Assembly: GCA_035578175.1 (NCBI GenBank)
Contig: JAQMRL010000001.1
Span: 61,589,553-61,653,552, forward strand
DNA from: Catonia carolina
Taxonomy: Eukaryota; Arthropoda; Insecta; Hemiptera; Achilidae
Direction: 5' to 3'
DNA length: 64,000 bases
A model generated the notes under the pieces. That model did not search any database and had not been told where the DNA came from. It worked only from the letters and a program-made list of their open reading frames with translations. Position numbers and translations under genes: made by a program. This document shows, one piece after another, positions 22,381 through 33,109 of the stretch (position 1 is its first letter; each line of letters begins with the position of its first letter).

Positions 22381-22589
22381 GAGTTAAAGGTTATAGTTTT
22401 AATCAGTTTGTGTAGAAGATATAAATTTTACTGATAAATTTCCCGTTAACTAACAGATGCTAAATCAACGAGGAATAATTTTCACAAAACGTTACTTGAC
22501 AAAATATTTTCGTCCTATGCTATTATTGTGTTTTACTGAGACGAAAATATATATATATATATTAGATGAAACTGGTATACAACAAACTA

Positions 22590-22800
22590 ATTATTAAGGA
22601 TGCGTGAGTAAGGCGGGCCAAGTTGAGAGTGATGCATGTATGACCTCAACGGCTCAGGTAATACCTGGTCAGACGGAGTCTCGTATTTTCGGCCAATGAG
22701 AAAACCCAATTCTAACCAATCAGATGTCTTCTCTTGCGTCATTTTGATTGGTTAATATTGTCCAATCATAGAGGTTATTGTAATGTTCGAACAAGCGGCC
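22590..22800 (-). promoter_or_regulatory. CCAAT/CRE-rich block, copy 3 (inverted)
   Basis: CCAAT boxes occur at 22693-22697, 22706-22710, 22716-22720, 22747-22751 (inverted) and 22762-22766. The word order is the reverse complement of the blocks at 2.6 kb and 23.9 kb (GGCCAATGAGAAAACCCAAT here against ATTGGGCTTTCTCATTGGCC at 24111-24130). The palindromic CRE is mutated (ATGACCTCAACGG), while TTGCGTCAT is retained at about 22735-22743. Confidence 0.6.
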
Positions 22801-22808
22801 TACATTAA

Positions 22809-22950
22809 CACCTAACTTGTACAGATGAGATAAATGAAAAAAATAATTAGGCGACGGCATTCGCTTAGTTGTAGTAGCAAAAGTATAAGCAAAAAAAAAA
22901 AATTATAATCTTGATAAGTGTGATGTTACAGAGTGTTAGGCTTATAATTT
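22809..22950 (+). repeat. Loop repeat, copy 2
   Basis: This is the direct repeat of 22251-22380, here not between the arms but immediately beyond the inverted CCAAT block. It implies a duplication during formation of the complex. Confidence 0.85.
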
Positions 22951-22974
22951 GTGTTAATGTAGTAATCTTTTCTG

Positions 22975-23310
22975 AGTGAGACGAGTTGAGCTGGTTAACT
23001 TGGCATTCTCACAGAGTTAAAAATTATCCGTATCACAATGCCAGTCCCTCTGAAAATCATCTACTCTTCACCCTCCGAATGACGGATTTACTTCATTCTC
23101 AACAAGGCCTGATTGTAAATGAAATTCATGACTCTCAGAAGAGATAACTCCGACTAGTGTCATTTATAACTCTATCTCTTCTGTTCTTAAGCGCTTTAGC
23201 CCTATAATTGGCAGACCATGCGATAAAAACTGAACTTTTTATAAAGTCTGGAACTAGCAAATCGAATGTAACAAAATAATGTTTAACACTCTACCTTTTT
23301 ATTACGGCCA
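22975..23310 (+). repeat. Approximately 400-bp dispersed repeat, copy A (5'-degraded)
   Basis: CCAGTCCCTCTGAAAATCAT, then GAAATTCATGACTCTCAGAA, GATAACTCCGACTAGTGTCA and GGAACTAGCAAATCGA appear in the same order as in the copies at 34.2, 42.9, 50.3 and 58.3 kb. The head (TTTAGGTCATCAGCCGAA) is lost. Confidence 0.8.
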
Positions 23311-23884
23311 AGATTAATTTTATGCATCTTAAAACACAGGGCGGAATTAAATATGAATAAAGCCAGAATATGTTTTCGAAATTACATCGGCCATTATATC
23401 ATCATTTCGTTAGACCATTGTTTATTGTTTTTCAACTTATGCTCGTGGGTAGGGAAAAATAGTAATCTTGTCATAAACGGAATTAATCAGGTATATTTTC
23501 TTATCCCGGTTTGATATTGACTGTGATCCGTCCCAAGATATTTTGAATTAGAAATTTCAGTTGCTTTCTACGTGTCGTAATTTTTTATATAAAATCGCAA
23601 AAAGCCGTTCCCTTAAAAATATGATACATTACTGGTCAAAAACTGGGTTATTAAAATCGAACAACTTGGAAAAAGGAATTACTCTCTTTTTCTTCTGACA
23701 TTTTTCTCGGATTTGAATGAACATTCATGATTTAAAAAAACACTTGTAAACATTCTGCAGTAACAGAAAACAATTTCAATTTTGTTAAGTACCCGAAAAA
23801 ACTCTACATATCTGGTAAGTGATGCCAACCTAGAAAATATGTATATCGAGTAGAAGGTACTCTCATACGTTCTTTCCTAGCGTT

Positions 23885-24205
23885 AACTAGAGGTTGACAT
23901 TAGGTGGACCTTCTGTCAAAATCTCACTCGCCGTGACACCCAGTAAAAGTACGGACCAATCAGAAAGCAGCATTCTGACGAATGAAGTAACGCTGAAGAT
24001 ACTATTTGATTGGTTGATATCGGTCTGACGTAGTACAGTACTATAACCTCTCTGAGTGGACAATATAAACCAATCAAAGTGGCGCAAAAGAAGACATCTA
24101 ATTGGTTAAAATTGGGCTTTCTCATTGGCCAAAAATACGAGCTTCTGATTGGCCAGGTATTACCTGAGCCGTTGACGTCACTTGCGCATCACACTTAACT
24201 TACTC
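23885..24205 (+). promoter_or_regulatory. CCAAT/CRE-rich block, copy 4
   Basis: CCAAT boxes, either strand, occur at 23956-23960, 24009-24013, 24070-24074, 24101-24105, 24111-24115, 24124-24128 and 24148-24152. CRE-like sites lie at 24026-24033 (TGACGTAG) and at the perfect palindrome TGACGTCA 24173-24180. Order and spacing match copy 2 of the tandem array, 21 kb away, although the surrounding sequence has diverged. An alternative reading as coding (minus frames at 23887-24087 and 23916-24125) is unlikely because other copies break those frames. Confidence 0.6.
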
Positions 24206-24299
24206 ACGCAACCACAATAATTCGTTTTTTGAATACCAATTAAATTTAATATAAATATTCAGACCAATTCATTTAGCTAGTTGTGTGCGCGAGTCGCAG

Positions 24300-24535
24300 C
24301 TGAAAATGTAAATTTCACGACAACTTCAGAGTTGGAAATTAGCAAACAAAAGATCGCAGATGTCTCAGTCGAGGATTGGAAAAAACATTGTGATCATATT
24401 TAAAAAAACCAAGATGCGTATCGGAAGTTGTAAGGGCCTCTCGAATACGCAATCGAACGTTTTGTAATCAAATTTAGGAGATGACAGTTCGGACTCCTCT
24501 GAAGATGGCTCTGAAAATACGGAATTGAGTAGGCT
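24300..24535 (+). pseudogene. Tigger-type transposase, extreme C-terminal fragment
   Basis: Three consecutive frames give SKQKIADVSVEDWKKHCDHI, PLEYAIERFVIKF and DDSSDSSEDGSENTEL. These are in the order of the C-terminal tail of Tigger/jerky-like transposases (xxEDWxxxCxHV.KIEDxY...IERFIIxLxxDSSDSSED). This tail lies after the DDE domain; no catalytic residues are present. It abuts the CCAAT/CRE block 100 bp upstream. Two frameshifts and stops make it non-functional. Confidence 0.6.
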
Positions 24536-24539
24536 ATAG

Positions 24540-25010
24540 TGTATTGTAATATACAATATAAAGATTAATAATGCAGTGTCGTAAAAACTAAGTCGCGTTC
24601 CTACAAATGTTTAGTGTAAAGAAGAAGCAGCAAACGTTGTTCAGGCAATACTTGTATTATTATAATAATTTTTTAAAATTTTATTATATTTACTGGGACA
24701 AATTAAATACATATTTAAAAATGAGATAAATATTTGTTTGTTTATACATTTAAATAAAGTTTTAGGCATTTGGGTACATTGAAATTTGTAGGTCTTGTTG
24801 AAAGAATAGGTAATGGATATACTTTATGAGGTATTGTGTGTACATGTAACTTAGATCAAGAGCTGTGCCAGTTGGAATTGTCCATAGTATAGGGAAATGC
24901 ATATAGTTGAGTCTCAAGATAAATACTAATATGAAAATAAACTTCTGTTAGGTAAACGCACTAATTTATTAGTAAGAAAGCTAACATTATTACTCAAGAC
25001 ACTATTTTGG
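24540..25010. other. AT-rich stretch, nothing recognised
   Basis: There is one AT-rich tract near 24655-24730. No repeat partner or frame is seen. Confidence 0.4.
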
Positions 25011-25019
25011 AAGTAGTAA

Positions 25020-25630
25020 GTAAGGTAGCTTCAAGTATCTTGGATGTCGAGTGAACAAATATTGGAGTAACGCGATGGAGATCAAATCGCGTATTGTACA
25101 AGCTTATTCTGAATTTAGAAGGTTAAGTAAAATTTTATGCAGTAGGGATCTTGGGAGGCTTACACGCTGAACGATAATGAAGTAAAAAGATTCGAGGCCG
25201 TCAAAATGTGGTGTTTTAGGCGATTTCTACGGATACCATGGATGAATAGAGTAAGTAGCATGAAAGTTTGGTAAAGTTAAATAAAACGATGGAGATTATG
25301 AATACTGTGAAAGAAGTGGAGTACTTTGGTCATTTAGTAAGACGCGAAACATATATGTTTTTTTTTTTGTTTAACGTCCAACTCTTCTGCAATTACTGCT
25401 AGTGCAGACGGTGAAGGCTAAAATAATTTTATGTAACGTATGAAAATATGCCGTGCCTGAATGGGATTCAAACCCAAGACCGCATGATGAGAAGCGGTCT
25501 CATCATGGTTGAGAAATCTTTGGGTCTGGTATAATGGAAGTATGGTCATCCGTTTTCGTTGGGTAGTTGACAAAACTCAACGTAACCTAGATGGTAGCCA
25601 ATGTTCTCACACGACAAGGTACCTGAAGAA
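25020..25630 (+). pseudogene. RTE-like RT C-terminal fragment, split by a SINE
   Basis: Part 1 (25027-25358) reads FKYLGCRVNKYWSNAMEIKS, RIVQAYSEFRRL and FEAVKMWCFRRFLRIPWMNR, then VEYFGHLVRRETY after frameshifts. Part 2 (about 25515-25622) reads RNLWVWYNGS and ends at an AAGAAGAAG tail, the degenerate counterpart of RNLREWFNCS...MISNLR at 10.4 kb. The SINE lies exactly between the LxRRETY and RNL motifs, with some 20 residues lost. The order of motifs matches the 12742-13401 frame. Confidence 0.75.
25359..25514 (-). repeat. tRNA-derived SINE, family 1 (inserted in an RT fragment)
   Basis: On the minus strand a tRNA-like head with box B GGGTTTGAATCCC (25463-25475) is followed by the shared 3' region CACCGTCTGCACTAGCAGTA, ATTGCAGAAG, TTGGACGTTAAAC and poly-A. 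The same 3' region ends the SINE at 63.05-63.24 kb. Target duplication is not resolved. Confidence 0.8.
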
Positions 25631-25639
25631 GAAGAAAAA

Positions 25640-27060
25640 AAAGAAGCAAAAATTGAACCAGACCTTCTGATCCCCATATATTACAACAACTTGATTAATG
25701 GTCGATAAAGTCTATACACTTTTTGGAAGTCAAGTCGATTTTGTGGTTACAAAAACTGATGAAGGGATATGAAATAGAGTATGTTTATGAAGATCTTCGA
25801 GGCCTTTATTGAAAATCGAACGTGATATCTTCAGTCGAAATCAACCTGAGCTAAAGATTTAGTCAAAACCGAAAATTTAATTGTACAACTACTTCGACAA
25901 CGATGGATCTGCAGATGAATCGTAATATACTATAACATCATATATAGAATGGGTAATTGTATTTTACAGCCGTATTGGATAATACAGCCTATGTAATGGA
26001 AAGTGGTCGTAGGAAAAATTAATTTTAATACAACTAAGAGTACCATCAAACAAAACATAATAAATGGATAGAATGAAAATGTATTACAGAACGGATAAAA
26101 TAAAGGATTTACTTCAGAAAAGAAATGTCATTAATTATTTTGACAACGATATCCTATACCTAGTACAATAGACAAAATTTAATCAGAATGTTCTTTTATT
26201 TAATAACAATTGTAATCACCAACGGTTTTAAAGGGAATCAATTCCCTTATTATAATTGTTGAACTACATTTATGGTATTTAATCCTTGGTGACAAATTCA
26301 TCTCCAAAAATATAGAATTAAAACTGATTCTTTCGCTAGAGGTAGAAGTTTTATGTGTGATTTTTAGTCCTTTTCCAATTAAATATATGAAATGTTTTGA
26401 ATTTCAAAGTTTATTCACATTATTTTTCAGATCCACAGCTTAAAAATGTTTGCTTTAAGCTTTTACTTAGAAAGATGTAAATATGTATTACAAATTGGAA
26501 TGTATTGAATAAAGCAGCCAAGATTAAATTATCAACATTTAGACAAAATGTCGTTAACAAAAGTACTCATGATGTATAAATTGGATAGGAATTATTATTT
26601 TGTATATTACTTTTTGATTAAGGTAAAACGTTTTCCAAGTTAGGAACAGTACAATCTGTTAACATTCATTTTAACGATTAGTAATTTATTGTAATTTAAT
26701 TTACTTGCTCATAATTTCATCACATGGTTAAAATTGACTGTTGTCCTGTAAGAAGGAGACCCGTTTTAAAACAATACCAAAGGTTTGTAAAAGTCTAAAA
26801 CCTAAATCTAATACACTGTATCTTTTCAATCTTGTAAAATCGTTATCGGTATAGGTGAGCAGGTTTAGAGCTAGGAAATTCGGTGGGGGTTTAGTTTATC
26901 TTTATAATTGGAACTGAATTTAATATTACTTGTTTCGTCGTATTAATGCATATTAATATGAAATAGAGTATATTTAGGAAGATCTTCGAGACCTTTAAGA
27001 TCAGCGTAGATAAAGGTGTTCTTGATACACCATGGAATTCGTAGGGCTTGTCATAAACGT
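25640..27060. other. AT-rich stretch with one short direct repeat
   Basis: ATGAAATAGAGTATGTTTAT plus GAAGATCTTCGAGGCCTTTA (25768-25807) recurs near 26956-26998 with a few changes (about 1.19 kb apart). No coding signal is recognised. Confidence 0.5.
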
Positions 27061-27074
27061 TTTACTGGAAAAGT

Positions 27075-27272
27075 TTGAATATGTTTACATATGAAATGCT
27101 GGATGCACCCAACAGTTTAATTCATCATGTTTGTGTGGGTTTTAAATGTACAGCGAAATTCAAGGGACTGGAATTATTTATTCGTTATCGGGTGTTCGTT
27201 GTAACCGCCTATAAGCCGCAATATCTAGTGATCTGTTTGTTATCTTACGTGCCCAGCCAGTTACAGGAATAA
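27075..27272 (+). other. Unassigned 65-codon frame with a Tigger-like end word nearby
   Basis: The frame MNMFTYEMLDAPNSLIHHVC... resembles no family I know. Its codons at about 27183-27215 (TTCGTTATCGGGTGTTCGTT, GTAACCGCCTATAAG) look like Tigger-type terminal sequence rather than protein, so the frame is probably fortuitous. Confidence 0.25.
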
Positions 27273-27332
27273 CGAATATTAGTCTAAATACTTAATTAAA
27301 GTAAAAAATTACGAATAAAAATCTTTTACATT

Positions 27333-27480
27333 ACCTCGGCGGCCGAACGGTTAGCGACGTTTGGTCATCAGCTGTTATAGGCTTAAGAAAGGTCATGAGT
27401 TCGATTCCCGGTAGGTCTGGGGAGAGGCAATCAGGATAATACTGCAATTTACCGATACTGCTCTACTTACCAATGTAGTG
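27333..27480 (+). repeat. tRNA-derived SINE, family 3 (long variable-arm tRNA type)
   Basis: GGCGGCCGAACGGTTAGCG (27339-27357) resembles a D-arm/box A of a leucine- or serine-type tRNA. GAGTTCGATTCCCGG (27397-27411) is a near-perfect box B. The spacing of about 45 nt between the boxes fits a class II tRNA. The tail (GCAATTTACCGATACTG) differs from SINE families 1 and 2. A functional tRNA is unlikely, since the acceptor ends do not pair convincingly. Confidence 0.65.
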
Positions 27481-27794
27481 AAAAACATGAAGTAGTTGCT
27501 TATGACTGCAGATGTTAAAGCGACTTAAACAAATTTTTTTAAAGTAAGCACAGTACTTACCAAAAATCCGCTGAAGCGATTCCGAAATTAAATACAAATC
27601 TTCACAATATGTGTGATACAAGGGTACTTTATTCAAATTTATAGACAGCACGAAAAACTTAAAAGTACGTACACGTAACGCCAATGAACACATTAAAAAG
27701 AGAAAGAAAATATATATTGCAATTAAAAATAATTGTCTATTATGTTAACAAAACTGTCTGTTTCTCATTGTGTAGACAATATAAATATTTGTCT

Positions 27795-27964
27795 ATTATT
27801 ATTTCAGGGAAGATGATTCGATCGTTACAACCGGATTCCATTTTCGTTATATCAGACTTTAAAATGTGCTAATAACATAATAAAGCAAACAAAATATTCT
27901 ATTTTCATACTTTTCACCAGATTTTCGTTACAACCGACTTCGTTATAACCGAATTTTACTGTAA
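27795..27964 (-). mobile_element. Tigger/pogo-like terminal fragment
   Basis: Read on the minus strand it begins TACAGTAAAATTCGGTTATA and continues with tandem-like GTTGTAACGAAAATC and GTTGTAACGATCG words. Such CAGTA-plus-repeated-TAACGAA ends are characteristic of Tigger elements. No transposase is seen adjacent; the opposite end was not found. Confidence 0.5.
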
Positions 27965-27969
27965 TTTGT

Positions 27970-28880
27970 ATAAAATAATTTTTGAAAACAAAAATAAATG
28001 GTATTTAATATTTACGTGAAATAAATAATTATAGAATTTTAGGGAAATAAAATAAAGAATTAAATGTTTCGATTCACAGTACACTAGTAATATCTCTTTA
28101 AATCATAAATCATGTTATTTCAAATCGTATTACATTTAAATTCACAGAATATCAGAACTGTGTCATAGCTCACCACTATTTTTATGCAACATCAGAACTT
28201 CAAAGTTGAAAATTCTGTTTGAATGTAGAAAGTCGGTAAGGACGCCATCGTCTTTAAAGTTTTGCATAATACAACCTAACAGTAAATAAAAGTAATACCA
28301 GTACTGTACTTTCAAGTATGAACTAGCAATCTCATTACTTCTTACTTTTCCTGACTTAGCAAGTAAACTCTTTAATTCTCTCTACTCTGAAGTGTGCAAG
28401 TAAATAATATTTAAAGTTGTACAACAGAATTAAATTTATAAATCGAATACTCTGATTTTGATTTAAATATGCTTCACTGGCAGACTTAAAAAAATTATAT
28501 TTTCAATTTATGAAGTTATGTTTTTTACACATTTTAGAATTTGGAGAACGCAGGACTGTTTTATGTATCTTAAAATTTAAAAAAAATAAGAAAACATTTC
28601 CTAAATTAAAAAATCAGTAATATTAATGATGTACGTGTGTAATTGCCTATTTTCGTCTTATTAAAGAAATCACACAGTGGCATAACCTCGTTGGAGTTTT
28701 AAGTAAGATCACTAACCCAGCATCGTTTTAATCTCTTTTGTGGATTTTCTGGTGGTTGTGGGCGTGACAATGGTTGTACCTCTGAATTCGTGAGATTAAC
28801 TTATTTTGATTAACTAATTGAATGGATTATTTCACAACTTTCGTGGGTATATTTTGTCTATAATGAGGTTTTAATACTCG
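27970..28880. other. AT-rich stretch, nothing recognised
   Basis: A slightly GC-richer patch at 28675-28790 (GTGGTTGTGGGCGTGACAAT) has no open frame and no partner in the window. Confidence 0.4.
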
Positions 28881-28889
28881 TATATATAA

Positions 28890-29440
28890 TTTCGTACTAC
28901 GTACGTAGTAAGAACTACATGAGATTAAATGTAAAATTTGTTTTGAAAAGTTTGTATTCCGATTTCTGTTGATTTTTTCACTGAATTATAAATCAAAGCT
29001 CCGTTCACCCAGATCGGATAAATAACGTAGGTATAGATATTTAGTTTTTGTTTAACGGGCAAGTGTGATCTACAGTTGAATACAGAGTAAAATGTCTTTA
29101 TGTGTGATCCAAAGAAATTTCTTTTTGTCGTATGTGGATGTTCCATGTCAGTAAGGGCGTAATACTTAACTACTTTTGTGCTAGGTATTATTGTCATAAT
29201 GTGCGGAGTGAACAAGTTTTGTGGCGAAGTGTAAACGTAATATGGTGTGATATTTGTTTATCTAATTTAATTTTCTTTAGTTTAAACCGGTGGAAAATTA
29301 AATTTAGATAATTTTGCAGAGTTAACGTAATGGAGATGTAATCATTATTGTTGTTCATGGTAGCTGTAGCGTCCACATAACAAGCCGTTAAAAAATTTCC
29401 CAGATCTTCAAGAAAAATTTTCTCGCATTGGTGTGCTACC
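28890..29440 (-). pseudogene. Jockey-clade reverse transcriptase fragment with ruined active site
   Basis: Two minus-strand frames overlap by a frameshift near 29200. The upstream frame (29194-29442) contains ACYVDATATMNNNN, a decayed form of the catalytic YADDTA motif, followed by LKKIKLDKQISHHITFTLRH. The downstream frame (28925-29215) reads TIIPSTKVVKYYALT, SHLPVKQKLNIYTYVIYPIW and VNGALIYNSVKKS, then IQTFQNKF. This is the canonical Jockey order (YADDTA ... LNExKSxHVTFTLR ... IPxxxxVKYLGVxLDxRLTW ... LxxKLxIYKxxIRPIxxYGAxIW). The YADD-to-YVDA change removes a metal-binding aspartate. No 3' UTR or tail is evident. Confidence 0.8.
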
Positions 29441-29499
29441 ATGTAGCATATTCTATATAACTGCTATTAGAATTAGATAATCATGCAATCATATTATTG

Positions 29500-29930
29500 T
29501 AATGTTTAGCCGAGAGGACAGTTTTTGTGTTTGTTCATTGTGTTATTGTGTTTTGTGTGACCGTGTATTTAATTACCTGTCGGGCGCCGATAAGGCTTTA
29601 TTCGCTTGTTGATTTTGATAGACTGGAAGAATTCAGTGGGGTCTATTACGTTATTTCTATTGTTACAAATTATTCAATAATGTTATTTATTTCTGGATGA
29701 CTCTGTTATTGTATTCTATTTTTTATTTTCCTAGAATTCTGAAGTAAGCTATATGAAAACAGCCGGCTCTGTTGTCTGTCAGCCAGTATGAGAGTTTGTG
29801 AAGTGAATCAGCGTTATTAGCAGTGCCACTGTGTTGGTAAAAAAACCGGTTTGTCGCATGCGGGAAAAGTTATTCGTGACGGCAAAAAAGCAGAACTATT
29901 GTTATATTAGTATACATAGAGCAAGTAAGT
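29500..29930 (+). promoter_or_regulatory. Candidate promoter and non-coding first exon
   Basis: The stretch is clearly less AT-rich than its surroundings. It contains a TCAGCCAGTATGAG initiator-like segment (about 29779-29792) and ends in a good splice-donor match, GCAA|GTAAGTAAA, at 29925. Only very short reading frames occur (for example MRVCEVNQRY). If real, it would be a 5' untranslated exon of a gene whose coding exons lie beyond the window or are unrecognised. A decayed LTR or other repeat is an equal possibility. Confidence 0.2.
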
Positions 29931-29939
29931 AAACAATTA

Positions 29940-31740
29940 ATTATTCGTCTGATTGTAAATGATCATATTTATTTAGATAAATTTTTTTAAGTCTTAAGTG
30001 TTTAAACAATATGCAATCAATTTATTAAGTCAAGTAGTTTATTGTAATCCACTGGGATAATAAGTGTAATTACTAATCCAAATAATTGATTCGTTAATAA
30101 AGACTTGTTATGAATAAATAGAGTCGTTTTGCTATTTATAAACAATCAGATCCCGCAATAAACTGAAATAAACGTTACAATATTATAGAAATAACCAAGT
30201 TCAATGTAATTTGCTTATCAATCATAAGCTAGTTGACTTTCTAAGTTACTTACCACAGATATTAAGGTTAAAATGCAGGATTCTATGGATTATTTTTCAA
30301 ATTAAAACCTTGAAAATGATTGAGAAAGGATAGAGTACTAATAAAAAACAACAAAATATGCAATATCGTGTTTCTTTATTTGTATTTGAATACAATTTCT
30401 TATGATTATTATCTTTACCTAAGGGGGCTCAGGCCTTAAGCAAAGAAATTTAAATTTAAATAATTGTAATAACATTTATACTTACTACGTGACAACATAA
30501 CAAACACAAAGTCTTATCATTAACAAATAATACTTACATTTTGGTAATAATTACTTCATATTGTAGCCTAAGTCTTTAGCAATTAATTCACATGAAAAAG
30601 CACAACATAATATAAAATGTTCTCATAAAGGATGGAATCAGTTTATTAATAATCGCTTAAATTACAATATGTCAGCTGCTAAATGATACATTTTTTTTAA
30701 ATTTTATACCATTCGAAAATAAAACAATACAGCTTAAATGACTGGAAAACTCAAGGAATCCTATCTAATTTCAATGTATTTGAATTTTAGAATAAAACTA
30801 AATATAATATAATTAATGATTCAAAGTAATTAAACATTCATTTAATTTTAGTTAATTAAATTTCTAATTAATCAACTGTAAGGTAACTAACCTTATTTTA
30901 AATGCAGTACAGTGTCTGGAAATAATTCATATATTTATGTTCATCAAATTTTATATAGCTTAATACTTAAAATAAAAAATACATTTGAATTAATAAATCA
31001 TTCACACATAATTAATTAAATGCATTAAGTAGCCTACTTTTTTTCAACTAGGTGAATGAGCAAAGAACTCAAAGCGGAAATACAACCTTAGAATTAACTA
31101 CTAAAATGTAATCGTGTTAAAAAAAACTGATCAAACCAGATCATGTTTTATTTTTGCGTTTAATATGTAATCAAAAAATGTAAAATTGTTATCCGAATAA
31201 ACATTTTTCACAGGTTTCTTTGATTTTTCACGTACTGTCGGAAGACTTAATTAGCTACGTTCCTATTCTGTTACAACCTCCTTCGCATGTCATAATTGTA
31301 TTTATTTTTTTTAAGTAGCTCATAAATATTAAGTTATTATTTTATAAAACCCATTATAGATAAATTAACCAAAATAATGAGATTAAAGATACTTGTAATT
31401 TGGAGGTTAATTACAAAACCACCTGTGCATAGAGATCATGCTATTTTGTAAATGTATAAGTAATATAACTTTCCAAAACCTATGGTTCTATTATTGAGAT
31501 TTACAATAACCATTATTAGAAGGTAAACGCAAGCACTAAAAAATATTGAGATAAAAACCATGCTACTTATCCAACATCCCTAGTTCTATAATTTAGTTAT
31601 ATGAAATCTATTTTAATATTTTCATTTTTATGATCTAGAAAAACTACTTGAGAAAAAAGGGAATGAAATACAAATTATGACCGTCAAAGAAATTTCATAA
31701 AATTAAAAAGAAAACAATTATTAAAAAAAGAGCAATAAGA
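29940..31740. other. AT-rich stretch, nothing recognised
   Basis: A long A+T-rich region with no supported gene, terminal repeat or RNA signal. It would suit intron or intergenic DNA. Confidence 0.45.
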
Positions 31741-31750
31741 TAGGCGTTAG

Positions 31751-31822
31751 TTAATTATTATTATTATTAGCTTTATTTAATTTAATTAATTTAATTTAAT
31801 TAATTATTATTATTTATTAGCT
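31751..31822. repeat. Simple repeat, (TTA)n and (TTTAA)n
   Basis: TTATTATTATTATTAGC followed by repeated TTTAATTTAATTAATTTAA and TTATTATTATTTATTAG. Confidence 0.9.
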
Positions 31823-31827
31823 GAATT

Positions 31828-32000
31828 AATTCAGTAACAACTAGCTTACAAAGTGGAAAGTCCCAAGTTTGATTCCTGGATAGGGTCTACACATTATTAC
31901 AAATTAAAACCCACTGTTCTAGTTCCATAACCCACCAGTTTGAGGTGATCGTAGTCGCTAATCATCAAGTTATTGATGCAACTGTAAATAACCTAAAAAC
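31828..32000 (+). repeat. tRNA-derived SINE, family 2
   Basis: Box B-like AGTTTGATTCCTGG lies at 31866-31879. The tail GTAGTCGCTAATCATCAAGT, TATTGATGCAACTGTAAATA matches family 2. Box A is decayed. Confidence 0.7.
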
Positions 32001-32009
32001 TATATCCGT

Positions 32010-32830
32010 CTTGCAAACAAATAAATGTGTTCTAAATTAATATAAAGTTGAAACAAAATATAAATTCTTTTTTTTTATTTTTATGAAAACCTTTTATTGG
32101 AAGTGAGAACTGCAATAACCGTATTTCACGGAAACGTAGCGTGTTTCTAGATTACAATGAGGCAGCAACCTTGGACGTGATTCACTGACTTCTAACAAAA
32201 TACTGCGTTATAGTGTTGGGCTGGATGTTACTATACTGTTACAAAATAGTGGAGCCTAATATATGTTTTACTTAATAAATTGAAAACTGTTATCAAATCT
32301 GAAACAGAACAATCTTTACCATAGGTAGACGGGTGTTTATAGCAAACAACGAGTTCAATGACAGCATTTAACATTGTACTACAAGAAACAACCTTAAGTT
32401 GAATAAGAAGGTTGGAATAAAATGTATCTTAACGTAAACTACATAAGGAAAATAAATGTTAATCTTGAGTTAAATATTTTTCAAACGAACATTAGACATA
32501 AAATCTGTACTAATCAGATCTAAATTCATAGAAACGACTACAGAAAGAATAATTCGAATACGTTAACAACCAGCGAATATTTACATTATTTTAATAACAT
32601 TAGAATATAGATTAGATACTCATGTGCTAAATTACACTCAGTAAATTTCCAAAATTGCTTGAAGAAAACATAAAGTATAAAAGCTCGACATTCGAAGAAT
32701 TACCGAAGTAATTTAGAACAAAAATATTAAATTTGTAGAGTGGCAAAGGGCCAAATAGAAAACTGTTAGGGAATTGCAAGTACCTCAAGTGTATAATAAA
32801 ATCATATTTTAAAATGTACAGGGTGATAAA
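32010..32830. other. AT-rich stretch, nothing recognised
   Basis: The minus-strand frame at 32627-32866 (79 codons, leucine/phenylalanine-rich) has no recognisable family signature and partly overlaps the direct repeat that follows; treated as fortuitous. Confidence 0.4.
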
Positions 32831-32835
32831 AAACA

Positions 32836-32968
32836 CATTACGATCTAGTATTTTATAACCAAGCATGATGTGATTATGAAATGTAACATCGCTTCAACAA
32901 AAAAGTCATTACGATCCAGTATTTTACAACTAAGTGTTGTGATTATGAACATATAATATCGTTTCGAC
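32836..32968 (+). repeat. Tandem duplication, two copies of about 63 bp at 71-bp spacing
   Basis: CATTACGATCTAGTATTTTA begins at 32836 and CATTACGATCCAGTATTTTA at 32907. Both are followed by TGTGATTATGAA and an ATATC/ACATCG-TTTCGAC or CTTCAAC ending. Divergence is roughly 15-20% by eye. Confidence 0.85.
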
Positions 32969-33109
32969 TATTTTCCTAAACTCTGATCAATCTGCTTTCG
33001 TCGTTGTTGTAAATTACGTTAGAATAGTTTTAATACGGTAACTACTCAGAACAACCGAGTCATTATTCAATTTATTCCTTTATTCCACAATAACACCTAT
33101 TGACACCTA

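Larger units (their letters stand above)
21838..22562. repeat. Hairpin of the CCAAT/CRE repeat family (interrupted left arm)
   Basis: The left arm at 21845-21992 plus 22222-22262 is the inverted complement of the right arm at about 22385-22562. Paired words include CAAGTAACGTTTTGTGAA (21906) with TTTTCACAAAACGTTACTTG, GTTAGTTAACGGGAAATTTAT (from about 21949; the right arm pairs it with AAATTTCCCGTTAACTAAC), and TAAAACTATA with TATAGTTTTA. The arms resemble the post-CRE flank of the tandem units (compare GTTGATTTAGCAT at about 3028). The loop at 22263-22384 is repeated at 22809-22950. Confidence 0.85.

Noticed and set aside
27333..27420. Possible genuine Leu/Ser-type tRNA gene
   Set aside because: Ends do not form a convincing acceptor stem and a SINE-like tail follows.
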